Numbered from the stretch's first letter, positions 42,680 through 54,452 are shown. The stretch is DNA of 64,000 nt from Roseiarcus sp050013915 (GCA_050013915.1 JBEKEI010000002.1:1-64000); one strand, 5' to 3'. Numbers and translations: made by a program. The notes: generated by a model not told the origin, from the letters alone.

Positions 42680-43687
42680 TCACCGCCGCGCCGCCAGGCG
42701 CTCGCCTTCGACGCCCGGGATGAACCGGTCGAACGCCGCCCAGAACTGGTCGCGAAAGGCGTCGCGCTCCATCAGGATCTCATGCTCGGCGCCTTCGATC
42801 ACGATCAGCCGGCCCGCGCGCATGCGGCTGAGGAAGCGCTCGGTCGCGGGCAGGTCGACGACCCGGTCCCGCCCCGACCCCACGACGAGCATCGGCGGCC
42901 CGAGAATTTCGCGCGCGTAGTCGGGCTCCTCGAACCGACGCCAAAGTCGGAAGGCCGCGTGCGCCCAGCCGATCGTCCACCAGCCGAGCGCCAGATCCGG
43001 GCGCGCGGCGAGCACGCCGGCCGAGCGGGCATAGCGCGCGGGATCGGAGGTCAGCACGTTGTCCTCGAACGGCATCGCCATCACGCTCGCGCCGCGGCCG
43101 CCCGGCGCGAAGGCGCCGCCGAAGCCGAGCGTGTCGAAGGCCTCGACGAGGAAATGCGCCGCGCGTGCGAACGGCAGACGGGCGGGGCCGATCATTGGCG
43201 CGGTCAGGACGACCCGTTCGAACGGACAGCGGTCGGCATGGGCGACCGACAGCAGGATCGCCCCGCCCATCGAATGGCAGATCGCGAACCAGGGCTGCGG
43301 GCACGACGGCCCCAGCACGTCGTCGACCAGCGCGCCGATGTCGCGCTCGTAGAGCGAGAAATCGTCGATATGGCCCTTGCGCGGGTTCTTCAGCGGCCGC
43401 GCGGAGCCGCCCTGCCCGCGCCAGTCCATCGTCGCCACGGCGAAGCCGCGCGCCAGCAGGTCGCCGACCACCTCGAAATATTTCTCGATGAATTCCGAGC
43501 GGCCCTGCAGGATCGACACGGTGCCGCGCAGCGCCGTCGTCGGAACCCAGCGCGCCGTGCGCAGTTCGACCCCGTCGACCGCGCGCGCCATCGCGACGGC
43601 GGCGCCGGGCGGGACCGGATTGTCGGGCGTGGAGGTCAGTTGCATGGAAGGCTCGGGAGAAACAGGCGAGCGGGCGTTATAGGGCAT
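42680..43687 (-). CDS. Alpha/beta hydrolase, lysophospholipase (PldB)-like
   Basis: A 335-residue serine hydrolase. The nucleophile elbow is CHSMGGAI, the acid is probably in VVGSGRDRVVDLP, and the His is in IEGAEHEILMER. The strand MDWRGQGGSARPLKNPRKGHI is typical of the PldB/monoacylglycerol lipase group. The ATG at 43687 has GGGAGA close ahead; a second Met at 43645 has no good site. There is no signal peptide, so a cytoplasmic or membrane-associated role on lysophospholipids or monoacylglycerols is likely. Confidence 0.88.
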   Translation of the reverse strand: MPYNARSPVSPEPSMQLTSTPDNPVPPGAAVAMARAVDGVELRTARWVPTTALRGTVSILQGRSEFIEKYFEVVGDLLARGFAVATMDWRGQGGSARPLKNPRKGHIDDFSLYERDIGALVDDVLGPSCPQPWFAICHSMGGAILLSVAHADRCPFERVVLTAPMIGPARLPFARAAHFLVEAFDTLGFGGAFAPGGRGASVMAMPFEDNVLTSDPARYARSAGVLAARPDLALGWWTIGWAHAAFRLWRRFEEPDYAREILGPPMLVVGSGRDRVVDLPATERFLSRMRAGRLIVIEGAEHEILMERDAFRDQFWAAFDRFIPGVEGERLAARR

Positions 43688-43753
43688 TTTTCTCCCGAGG
43701 CGAGCCGCGCCGGGCGATTGGAACCGCCGCCGCCCGCGGCAAGCGAAGGCCGC

Positions 43754-44293
43754 TTACGGTTCCAAAGCGGACGCCGGCGGCTCCGACGCTTCCAGTGGTT
43801 GTTGCAGAATGACCTCGAGGGCCATCAGGTAACCGAAAACGACGGTAAAGAAGTCGATCGTCAACGCCGTGCTGTAGGCTGCGGCGCTGTATCGGAGGCC
43901 TGCTAAAACGTAAGCAAGCATCGCCAGCGTCACCGCCGAGCCCAATACCACGAAGACCGCGAACACCGCGGGCGGCGGTCCCTTGCCGATCGCCTTGCGG
44001 CGTCGGTGCGGATAGGTGACCTGAAGAGACAGCATCGGTAGCGCGAAAAGCACAGCAACGTCTCGCCAAATCCACTCTTCCGGAATGTCGTAGAGCGCAA
44101 ATAGCGCCGGCAGCAGCGCTCCCGCGATCAGTACGAAAATGTACGTCATGACCGTTTTTGCAAGGTATGTGTCAAGCAGTGACAACTTCGCTCCAGCGGC
44201 CGGTCGAAGGGCCAGCAACAGCGCCGAGAACCCCGCGAACGTGATCATCAGGCCAGCCAACGTGTACAAGAGGGTTGCGCCTTTGATTTCCAT
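43754..44293 (-). CDS. Hypothetical four-helix membrane protein
   Basis: A 179-residue protein not assigned to any family I recognise. Hydrophobic segments occur at about residues 8-28 (TLAGLMITFAGFSALLLAL), 46-68, 72-90 and two near the C-terminal half (AVFAVFVVLGSAVTLAMLAY, IDFFTVVFGYLMAL), so four to five helices. A basic patch (TYPHRRRKAIGKGPPP) separates the halves. The start at 44293 follows GGAGCAAGAC. Base composition is lower in GC and codons are less biased than in neighbours, a mild hint of acquired DNA. Confidence 0.7.
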   Translation of the reverse strand: MEIKGATLLYTLAGLMITFAGFSALLLALRPAAGAKLSLLDTYLAKTVMTYIFVLIAGALLPALFALYDIPEEWIWRDVAVLFALPMLSLQVTYPHRRRKAIGKGPPPAVFAVFVVLGSAVTLAMLAYVLAGLRYSAAAYSTALTIDFFTVVFGYLMALEVILQQPLEASEPPASALEP

Positions 44294-44522
44294 GTCTTGC
44301 TCCACCCGAGAACCAAAGTCGCTTTGGTGCGTCCCGGTTTTGGCTTGTGCTTGATCAAACCACCAAGCGCCATCATGCCGCTCGCCGTCGTTTCCGCTTC
44401 GCGCTGGAACGGAAGACCCCCCGCGCAATCACCCTGCACCCCGATGGTGTGCGCCGCGCGCCGGGCACGCGCAGCCTACCTCCTCGAGAGGTCAGGGCCA
44501 ACTTGGCCTCGGAGGGCAAGCC

Positions 44523-44905
44523 CTATTCGAGGGTGCGTTTCACGTCGACGGTGTTGCGCGCCGCGCCGGACCAGGGGCGCACCTGACGGGCCCTGGCGAC
44601 CAGCGCCTCTACCTCGACCCGCGGAACGCCCGGCACGGCGATCGACACAGTGCGATGGTCGGGCCGAAGCCTTCTTCCTCCCTCGGTGCGATGTCGACTG
44701 TGGCGGTCGCCGCCGCGTCGCCGGGAACCTTCAGGCCGCCGTGCGAGGCGACGAATTTCATGGCGCCGAGGACACAGGCGGCATAGCCGGCGGCGAACAG
44801 TTTTTCGGGATTGGCGCCGTCGCCGCCGGGGCCGCCCGGTTCCTTCGCGTCGTCAGGCTGACTTCAACAGCGCCGTCCAGGGTCGCCGCGGCCTTCGATC
44901 CTTTC
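44523..44905 (-). pseudogene. ohr: Frameshifted organic hydroperoxide resistance (Ohr/OsmC) pseudogene
   Basis: Three segments in different minus-strand frames line up with Ohr. The first reads KAAATLDGAVEVSLT, the second GDGANPEKLFAAGYAACVLG followed by AMKFVASHGGLKVPG, and the third IAVPGVPRVEVEALVARAR followed by VDVKRTLE and a stop at 44523. A one-base shift near 44862 and a two-base insertion near 44648 break the frame. About 25-30 N-terminal residues are missing, and the second redox Cys of the usual VCPYS motif is Arg (VRPWS). The gene cannot make a working peroxidase. It lies just downstream of the exported hydrolase gene. Confidence 0.8.
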
Positions 44906-44912
44906 GGTCCCT

Positions 44913-45668
44913 TCAGTGGGCGCCTTGAGCAGCCTGCTCGATGACGTTCGCAACCGCACGCGGCTGCGAGAAGAAGACCGCGTGGCTGCCCTTTATTTCC
45001 GTCACCTTGGCGCCGGCCCGTTTGTACATCGAGCGCTCGAGGTCCGGGTTGATCATCCGATCCTGCGTCGCGACGATGCCATAGCTGGGCTTGGTCTTCC
45101 AGGCTGGCGCGGTGATCGGCGTACCCAAGGCGCCAGCGTTGACCGGCACTTGGGAGATCGCCATGAATTGCGCCTCCGCGACCGGCAGGTCGGCCGCAAA
45201 ATCCGTCGGGAACTTCGCCGGATCGACCAGCAGATAACCGTCCGCGGTCGGCGCGATGCTGGTCGCTGCGGGAGCGATGCTGCCCAGGAGCGGGCCGAGC
45301 TTTTCGCCCTCGTCCGGCGCGAAGGCGGCGACATAGACGAGGCTCGCGACATGCGCGTTGGCGCCGGCCTCGGTGATGACGGCGCCGCCATAGCTGTGGC
45401 CGACGAGCACGGCCGGACCGGACTGGCGATCGAGGATGCGGTTGGTCGCGGCGACGTCATCCGCCAACGAAGTTTCCGGCTCTTGGACGATGCTGACGGT
45501 ATAGCCGTCCTCGCGGAGGATATCGGCGACCGGCTTCCAGCCGGATCCGTCGGCGAAGGCGCCATGCACGAGGACGACGTTCTTGACCGGCTCGGCCCGC
45601 GCCGGGGCGACGGCGGCTGACAGAAGTGCGACCGCTGCGGCCGCAGCGGCAATGGGCTTGTTTGGCAT
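44913..45668 (-). CDS. Exported alpha/beta hydrolase
   Basis: A 251-residue hydrolase with a clear signal peptide (residues 1-25, AAAAAAVALLSAAVAPARA). The fold marks are VVLVHGAFADGSGW, the nucleophile S92 in VLVGHSYGGAVI and a late His in IKGSHAVFFSQP. Such proteins resemble salicylate-esterase or pheophorbidase-like hydrolases; the substrate is unknown. AGGAG inside the sequence before MPNKP selects this start over one five codons earlier. It is divergent from the arsR-SRPBCC pair, with two strong dyads between them, so it is probably under the same regulator. Confidence 0.88.
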   Translation of the reverse strand: MPNKPIAAAAAAVALLSAAVAPARAEPVKNVVLVHGAFADGSGWKPVADILREDGYTVSIVQEPETSLADDVAATNRILDRQSGPAVLVGHSYGGAVITEAGANAHVASLVYVAAFAPDEGEKLGPLLGSIAPAATSIAPTADGYLLVDPAKFPTDFAADLPVAEAQFMAISQVPVNAGALGTPITAPAWKTKPSYGIVATQDRMINPDLERSMYKRAGAKVTEIKGSHAVFFSQPRAVANVIEQAAQGAH

Positions 45669-45695
45669 CGCGCTCTCCTTCATTCATCAAGCCGG

Positions 45696-45753
45696 TTCAA
45701 CCGGCGGGTTGAATAAAGCGTCGGCTTGACATATTGTCAACCCATGGGTTGAA
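45696..45753. promoter_or_regulatory. Two dyad operators in the hydrolase/arsR divergent promoter
   Basis: Two similar 18-base dyads, TTCAACCGGCGGGTTGAA (45696-45713) and GTCAACCCATGGGTTGAA (45736-45753), have centres exactly 40 bases apart, close to four helical turns. A further palindrome TTGACATATTGTCAA (45726-45740) overlaps the second and supplies a perfect TTGACA -35 hexamer for the arsR direction. They lie between divergent start codons at 45668 and 45795. They are the expected kind of site for the dimeric ArsR regulator encoded next door. Confidence 0.6.
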
Positions 45754-45794
45754 TATCTACAGAATCGGGAATCGAAGGAGTCAGGCCCATCGCC

Positions 45795-46193
45795 ATGCTC
45801 GAGATCGAAGCGCGGAAGGAAGCCGCGTCGCGCACTGCGCGCCTCGACGCGGTATTCGCCGCGTTGGCCGATCCGACGCGGCGGGCGATCATCGAACGGC
45901 TCTCGAGCAGCGAGGCGCGCGTGACCGAGGTCGCCGAGCCCTTCCCCATGTCGCTGAACGCGGTGTCGAAACACATCCGCGTGCTGGAAGCCAGCGGCGT
46001 GGTCGAGCGGCACAGGAAAGGGCGCGACCACATTCTGTCCATCAACGCCCGTTCGCTGGACGAGGCCGATGGCTGGATCGAGCGGATGCGCCGCTATTGG
46101 GAGGAGCGGCTCGACGCCATGGAGCGCCTGCTGCGCGAGCTCGAGCAGGACCTCGAGTTGGGGCCAGGGGATCGCAAGCATGGTTCGCGGTGA
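45795..46193 (+). CDS. ArsR-family transcriptional regulator
   Basis: A 132-residue winged-helix repressor. The DNA-binding core is LADPTRRAIIERLSSSEARV, TEVAEPFPMSLNAVSKHIRV and LEASGVVERHRKGRDHIL. No metal-binding Cys motif is present, which fits the SRPBCC-associated ArsR subgroup and not the arsenic-sensing type. The stop lies 14 bases inside the SRPBCC gene, so both are co-translated. It probably binds the dyads just upstream and controls itself and the divergent hydrolase. AAGGAG is 13-14 bases ahead of the ATG, slightly far. Confidence 0.88.
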   Translation: MLEIEARKEAASRTARLDAVFAALADPTRRAIIERLSSSEARVTEVAEPFPMSLNAVSKHIRVLEASGVVERHRKGRDHILSINARSLDEADGWIERMRRYWEERLDAMERLLRELEQDLELGPGDRKHGSR

Positions 46194-46629
46194 CGCGACG
46201 GGCCCGATCGTGCAGATACGCCGGCGGGTTAGGGCCGGGGCGGAGCAGATCTTCGACCTGTGGACAAAGCCCGACTTGATGGTTCGGTGGATGAGCCCCT
46301 TTCCGGGGGCGGTCGATTGCAAGGCGAGCTGCGACCTCCGCCCTGGCGGAGCCTTCAGCCTCGTCATGTCATCGGCGGAATCGAGCCGCGAAGTATCCGG
46401 CGCCTATGTGCAAATCGACCGGCCGCGCAAGCTCGTGTTCACATGGATTGGCCCGCTGACGAACCATGTGAACACGTTGGTGACCGTCGAACTCGATCCG
46501 CGCGGCGATGAAACCGACCTCGTGCTGACCCACGAGCGCCTACCGACGCCGGCAATTTGTGAAGGTCATACGAGGGGCTGGGGAAATATACTGGACCATC
46601 TGGCGGATGCGGTTTCTAAAGACTTCTAG
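46180..46629 (+). CDS. SRPBCC/AHSA1-domain protein paired with ArsR
   Basis: A 149-residue START-like protein. It begins MVRGDATGPIVQIRRRVRAG and carries the family's early W-x-P pattern (DLWTKPDLMVRWMSPFPG), a middle sheet (RKLVFTWIGPLTNHVNTL) and the closing helix (GHTRGWGNILDHLADAV). It overlaps the arsR gene by 14 bases. ArsR-SRPBCC pairs are common; the SRPBCC partner may bind a hydrophobic ligand sensed or modified in the pathway. Divergence from the SRPBCC protein at 6864 is large. Confidence 0.87.
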   Translation: MVRGDATGPIVQIRRRVRAGAEQIFDLWTKPDLMVRWMSPFPGAVDCKASCDLRPGGAFSLVMSSAESSREVSGAYVQIDRPRKLVFTWIGPLTNHVNTLVTVELDPRGDETDLVLTHERLPTPAICEGHTRGWGNILDHLADAVSKDF

Positions 46630-47113
46630 TTGTCGGGCGGGCCAAGCCCATGCAGGCGGCGGGCCTCGCAGGCGCGCCCGCAATCCCGCCGACGAGCGCC
46701 GGGCGTTCCTCGAACCCGAGCGCGGCAAGGTCCTCGACGACGGGGCGCCTGCCTTTGGCCCCCCGGCGCTGATCGCCTGGCGTATTTCCAAGCGGCGTTT
46801 TGGCCGCCTTCCGCGCCCGATGACTCGCTTTGCGGAAGCGGCCTCACGAGTCCGGGACGATCGGCATGGGCGCGTTCCTGCCGCAGCAGCCGGGCGGCTT
46901 TCGTGAGTTGGCGGCGGAAATTCAAACTGGCCGGCCACCAATCCGCGCAGCCTCTTGCAAGCGCCGACCGGCCCCGTATGATTTCGTGCGGCGCGCGCCG
47001 CGCCGTTCCCGATGGCGCGCAGCCGCATCGAAGGCCGGTCGCCCGACCGCAGCCTCCGGAAAGTCGACAGCCGGGCGCGCATTCGCGATCCCGAATCGCC
47101 CACGAAAGAAGAC
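46630..47113. other. 484-base gap without a recognised gene
   Basis: The stretch between the SRPBCC gene and the oxoprolinase gene has open frames on both strands, but none shows family motifs, a good start or consistent codon bias. It probably holds the oxoprolinase promoter and possibly decayed coding sequence. No hairpin-plus-T terminator, tRNA or repeat was seen. AAGAAG immediately before 47114 is a modest ribosome site. Confidence 0.5.
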
Positions 47114-50737
<3,624 letters not shown>

Positions 50738-50764
50738 AGGAGGGCCGCGAGGGCCGCGGTTCCC

Positions 50765-51724
50765 CTAACTGCTGCCGATCAAGATCCCCGCCGCGAGCAC
50801 CAGCCCGCCGCCGAGCATCACCTTGGCCGCCGCGGCGAGCGGCGGCGTGCTCATGAAGCGCCACTGGATCCAGGCGATCGTCAACAGCTCGACGACCACG
50901 ACGGCGCAGGCGAGCGCGGTGGCGGTGAAGAAACTGGGGATCAGATAGGGCAGCGTGTGGCCGATGCCGCCGCCGAACGTCATCAGCCCGCAGACGACGC
51001 CGCGCAGCAGCGGCGCGCCGCGCCCCGAAATCTTGCCGTCGTCGGCGAGCGCCTCCGCGAAACCCATCGAAATGCCGGCGCCGATCGAGGCCGCCATGCC
51101 GACGAGGAACGCGTTCCAGGGATTGTGGGTGGCGAAGGCCGCGGCGAACACCGGCGCCAGCGTCGAGACCGAGCCGTCCATCAGCCCGACCAGCCCCGGC
51201 TGGATGATCTGCAGCACGAAGCGCCGTTGCGCGTCGTCGTCCTCGTTCGCGCGCGTGTCGCCGGGCAACCTGGTCGCTTCGATGCGCGCCGCGGCGTCCT
51301 CGTGCGCAGCTTCCGCCGCCGCGAGATCGCCGAGCAGCTTGCGGATCGCGGCGTCGCTCGTGCGGGTCGCCGCCTGCTGGTAGAACCGCGCGGCGTCCTG
51401 CTCCATCTGGCGCGCCTGGCGGCGCACCGCGTCGACGCCGAGCGGGCGCAACTGCCAGATCGGTCGCCGCTGGACCCAGCCGCGCACGTCCTGGCGGCGG
51501 ATCAGCGGTATGTGGTCGCCGAATTTCGCGACGAACAGATCGATCAGCAGACGCCGGTGCTCGCTTTCCTCGGCCGCCATGTCGGTGAAGACATGGGCGC
51601 TGGCGGGATAATTCTCGCGCAGCCCTTCGGCGAAGTCGGCGAAGATGCGGCCGTCCTCCTCCTCGCTGCTGATGGCGAGGGCGAGCAGTTCCCGCTCGCT
51701 GAGTTCCGTGAATTTCCGTATCAC
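50765..51724 (-). CDS. mbfA: Membrane-bound ferritin MbfA (rubrerythrin plus VIT1/CCC1 domain)
   Basis: A 319-residue iron exporter. The N-terminal ~150 residues are ferritin-like with iron-ligating Glu and His motifs (SSEEEDGRIFADFAE, AAEESEHRR and AAAEAAHEDAA). Residues ~165-319 are a VIT1/CCC1 membrane domain (IIQPGLVGLMDGSVSTLAPV, GFAEALADDGKI). In Agrobacterium and Bradyrhizobium MbfA exports iron and protects against iron and peroxide stress, repressed by Irr when iron is low. The start is GTG at 51724 with GGAG eight bases away. An iron control element ~90 bases upstream supports that regulation here. Confidence 0.93.
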   Translation of the reverse strand: MIRKFTELSERELLALAISSEEEDGRIFADFAEGLRENYPASAHVFTDMAAEESEHRRLLIDLFVAKFGDHIPLIRRQDVRGWVQRRPIWQLRPLGVDAVRRQARQMEQDAARFYQQAATRTSDAAIRKLLGDLAAAEAAHEDAAARIEATRLPGDTRANEDDDAQRRFVLQIIQPGLVGLMDGSVSTLAPVFAAAFATHNPWNAFLVGMAASIGAGISMGFAEALADDGKISGRGAPLLRGVVCGLMTFGGGIGHTLPYLIPSFFTATALACAVVVVELLTIAWIQWRFMSTPPLAAAAKVMLGGGLVLAAGILIGSS

Positions 51725-51816
51725 CGTGGCAGCTCCGCAAGAGAGGCGCGCGCGCCCGACCAAGGCCGCCGTCGTCCGGCGTTTGCCGATGCGGGACGCC
51801 CGCGCATCCTCTTTTG

Positions 51817-51833
51817 TGTAGAATAGTTCTAAA
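51817..51833 (-). promoter_or_regulatory. Irr-type iron control element (ICE box) upstream of mbfA
   Basis: The reverse complement reads TTTAGAACTATTCTACA, a 7-3-7 dyad with one mismatch (consensus for alphaproteobacterial Irr sites is close to TTTAGAA-N3-TTCTAAA). It stands in an AT-rich patch about 90 bases before the mbfA GTG. Irr accumulates under iron limitation and represses iron storage and export genes, which fits the target. Confidence 0.7.
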
Positions 51834-51909
51834 CTGAGGTCCAGCGCGGCGGCGTCCGTCAGCCGCGCGCCGCGCGGCGAGCGCGACGCGGCGGGCCGAC
51901 GGCCGCGTC

Positions 51910-52419
51910 CTAGCGCGTCATCACCACCGGCGCGCCGACGCTGACGCGGTCGAACAGGTCGATCACATCCTCGTTGAGCATGCGGATGCAGCCATAGGAC
52001 GCCGCCGTGCCGACCGAGGCGCGCATCTTCATCGTCGTCCCGTGGATCGCCACCTCGTCGCGATCGAGCGTGATCGCGCGCGCGCCCATCGGATTGTGCG
52101 GCGAGCCGCCCGGGATCAGGTCGGGCAGTTCGGGATGGTCGCGCTTGACGGAATCGGGCGGCGACCAGGCGGGCTCGACATATTTGCCGTCGACCTTGGC
52201 GTAGCCGCTCCATTCCTTGCCGCGCTTGGCGACCGCGACGGGATAGGCGATCGCCGAATCCGGGCCGGTGACGAGGAACAGCTTGCGGGCGCTCTGGCTG
52301 ATGACGATGGTGCCCGCGGCGTAGGGCGATGGGAAGGCGACGCTCTCGCGCGCCCGGGCGGGCGACGGGACGGGCGACAGCGCGCCGAGGAGGATGAAAG
52401 CCAGCAGCCACCTCCGCAT
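51910..52419 (-). CDS. L,D-transpeptidase (YkuD domain)
   Basis: A 169-residue exported protein. A signal peptide (1-23, LAFILLGALSPVPSPARA) is followed by a YkuD domain with the catalytic site HGTTMKMRASVGTAASYGCI: H126, C144 and R146 in SYGCIRM. It cross-links peptidoglycan stem peptides at meso-DAP, or attaches proteins to them. The start MRRWLLAF has GGGAGACG upstream; the longer frame begins with non-signal sequence. It stands alone between the mbfA promoter and the divergent Rrf2 gene. Confidence 0.92.
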   Translation of the reverse strand: MRRWLLAFILLGALSPVPSPARARESVAFPSPYAAGTIVISQSARKLFLVTGPDSAIAYPVAVAKRGKEWSGYAKVDGKYVEPAWSPPDSVKRDHPELPDLIPGGSPHNPMGARAITLDRDEVAIHGTTMKMRASVGTAASYGCIRMLNEDVIDLFDRVSVGAPVVMTR

Positions 52420-52623
52420 CGATCGTCTCCCGGATCCCGGGCCAGCGGGGGCCCTTTCGTCGTCCCACCGTACCACGTCGCCTCCGACCGGGCGCTGGAA
52501 GCCCGACGGTTTGGTAAACGCGCCCGCGGAGCGCCCGCCGGTCGCGCGTTTCTATGGTATTTATGGACTGAATCGATTCGCGTGCTTATGTATGGCGGGC
52601 GCGAAGCGCCCGAGGGCAGGAAT

Positions 52624-53073
52624 ATGTTGACGAACAAGGGGAAATACGGCCTGAAGGCGATGGTCCATCTTGCCGGGCTCGAGCCGGGCAGGCCGGCGCT
52701 GGTCGCCGACATTGCGGCGAGCAACGCCATCCCCAAGAAGTTTCTCGACGCGATCCTCGGCGAATTGCGCACCGCGGGCTTCGTCCATTCCAAGAAGGGC
52801 CGCGGCGGCGGCTACGTCCTGGCGAAGAGCCCGGCGAGGATCATGGTCGGCGAAATCGTGCGCGCCCTCGACGGCCCGCTCGCGCCGATCGCCTGCGCGA
52901 GCAAGGCCTATTACCGGCGTTGCGACGATTGTCCGGCCGAAGGCAATTGCACCGTGCGGCTCATGATGCTCGAGGTCCGCAACGCGATCGCCGCCGTGCT
53001 CGACAACCGAACCCTCGCGTCGATGCGCGCGCTGGCCGACATCGACGAACAGAGCCTGATGTACTACATCTGA
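52624..53073 (+). CDS. Rrf2-family transcriptional regulator with putative Fe-S cysteines
   Basis: A 149-residue winged-helix regulator. It begins MLTNKGKYGLKAMVHLAGLE. The recognition region is IAASNAIPKKFLDAILGEL and the wing HSKKGRGGGYVLAK. Four cysteines (C91, C100, C103, C109; pattern C-x8-C-x2-C-x5-C) are placed like the iron-sulfur ligands of IscR, RirA and NsrR. It may therefore sense iron, oxidants or nitric oxide. Its neighbour on the left side is the iron-controlled mbfA region. A short perfect palindrome GAATCGATTC (52570-52579) lies 45 bases upstream and could be an autoregulatory site. It overlaps the convergent phaZ stop by ten bases. Confidence 0.9.
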   Translation: MLTNKGKYGLKAMVHLAGLEPGRPALVADIAASNAIPKKFLDAILGELRTAGFVHSKKGRGGGYVLAKSPARIMVGEIVRALDGPLAPIACASKAYYRRCDDCPAEGNCTVRLMMLEVRNAIAAVLDNRTLASMRALADIDEQSLMYYI

Positions 53074-54359
53074 CCGAGCGCCTCGCGCGCGCCCCTGCGC
53101 CGCGGCGGCCGGGCGGCCGCGGCGAGCGCTTCCGTCCGGAGGTGAAAATCGACTATGCGCGGCGCGATATGGGCGCGAAAGCGCGACCCGTTGAAAACGC
53201 CGTAATGGCCGACATCCTTCTGGACGTAATTGGTCTTGAGCGCTTCCGGCAGCCCGCTGCACAATTCCTGCGCCGCATAGGTCTGGCCGACGCCGGAAAT
53301 GTCGTCGTTCTCGCCCTCGACCGTCATCAACGCGCAGCGCCGGATCGCCTTGAGGTCGACCGAAACGCCGCGGTGCTTCATCTCGCCCTTCGGCAGCGCG
53401 TGCTCGACGAACACGGTCTCGATCGTCTGCATGTAATATTCGGCGGTCAGGTCCATCACCGCCATGTATTCATCGTAGAATTCGCGGTGCTTCTCCGCCG
53501 AATCGCCGTCGCCCGAGACGAGATGGTTGAACATTTCGACATGAGCGTTGACATGGCGGTCGAGATTCATCGCCATGAAGCCGGAAAGCTGGAGGAAACC
53601 GGGATAGACGACGCGGCCGACGCCGGCGTGGGGAAACGGCACCACGTTGAGGCAATGGCTGCGGAACCATTCGACGCCGCGCCGCTCGGCGAGCAGGTTG
53701 ACCGCCGTCGGGCTGCGCCGCGTGTCGATCGGGCCGCCCATCAGCGTCATCGAGGCGGGGATGTCGGGATGGTCCTCGGCCTCCATCAGCGCGATCGCCG
53801 CGATCAGCGGGACGGCCGGCTGGCAGACGCCGATCGTGTGCACGCCCGGTCCGATCACGCCGAACATTTCCCTGAGATAGTCGATGTAATCGTCGAGATT
53901 GAACGCGCCGATCGCGAGCGGGATCATCCGGGCGTTGTTCCAGTCGGTGATGTAGACTTCATGGGTGGGCAGGAACGCCTCGACCGTGCCGCGCAACAGC
54001 GTCGCATAATGGCCCGACATCGGCGCCACGATCAGCAGCTTGGGCTGCGGCGCGACAAATTGCGCGCCCTCGCGGACGAAATGCAGCAGGCTGCAGAAAG
54101 GGCGCTCCCAGACGACCTCCTCGCGCACGGGGACGGAGACGCCGCCGACGATCGTCCGCGCGAAACCGAATTCCGGCTTGCCGTAGCGGCGGGTGATCCG
54201 CTCGAACAATTCGGCGCCGGCGGCGATGTTCTTGCCGAACGGCGTGGCGGCGAGCGGATTGAAAGGATTGGCGAAGACGAACCGGCTCGCGTCGGAAAAG
54301 GCGCGCGCGGGCCCCAACGCGGCGAGGGTCATTTCGTACATCTGATAGGAATAGTTCAT
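53064..54359 (-). CDS. phaZ: Intracellular polyhydroxyalkanoate depolymerase PhaZ
   Basis: A 431-residue depolymerase of the PHB_depo_C type that mobilises intracellular polyhydroxybutyrate granules. Key features are MNYSYQMYEMTLAALGPARAF at the start, the lipase-like box IGVCQPAVPL with a Cys in place of the usual nucleophilic Ser, MTLMGGPIDTRRSPTAVN, MTVEGENDDISGVGQTYAA (acid region) and KDVGHYGVFNGSRF (His). The length is normal. The cysteine nucleophile is typical of the family. The 3' end overlaps rrf2 by ten bases in opposite orientation. Beta-oxidation genes two kilobases away would process the released acids. Confidence 0.93.
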   Translation of the reverse strand: MNYSYQMYEMTLAALGPARAFSDASRFVFANPFNPLAATPFGKNIAAGAELFERITRRYGKPEFGFARTIVGGVSVPVREEVVWERPFCSLLHFVREGAQFVAPQPKLLIVAPMSGHYATLLRGTVEAFLPTHEVYITDWNNARMIPLAIGAFNLDDYIDYLREMFGVIGPGVHTIGVCQPAVPLIAAIALMEAEDHPDIPASMTLMGGPIDTRRSPTAVNLLAERRGVEWFRSHCLNVVPFPHAGVGRVVYPGFLQLSGFMAMNLDRHVNAHVEMFNHLVSGDGDSAEKHREFYDEYMAVMDLTAEYYMQTIETVFVEHALPKGEMKHRGVSVDLKAIRRCALMTVEGENDDISGVGQTYAAQELCSGLPEALKTNYVQKDVGHYGVFNGSRFRAHIAPRIVDFHLRTEALAAAARPPRRRGAREALGQM

Positions 54360-54423
54360 CGCCCGGTCATCCTTTTCACCGTCGGATGGCGTGATTACGC
54401 CCTGACCGAACGCTGAGCGCCAT

Positions 54424-54452
54424 TAGTTAACGTTCATACATAAACGAATCAA
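54424..54452 (-). promoter_or_regulatory. phaZ: Probable phaZ promoter
   Basis: On the minus strand TTGATT (54452-54447) is followed after exactly 17 bases by TAACTA (54429-54424), about 65 bases before the phaZ ATG. The surrounding segment is strikingly AT-rich for this genome. Further left (54571-54590) a tandem 10-base AT repeat TATTAATTTG/TATTAATTGT stands alone between the DsbA-like gene and phaZ. Confidence 0.5.

Noticed and set aside
46630..47113. A further pseudogene in the gap before the oxoprolinase gene
   Set aside because: Translations of all frames show no recognisable family pattern, unlike the neighbouring ohr remnant.
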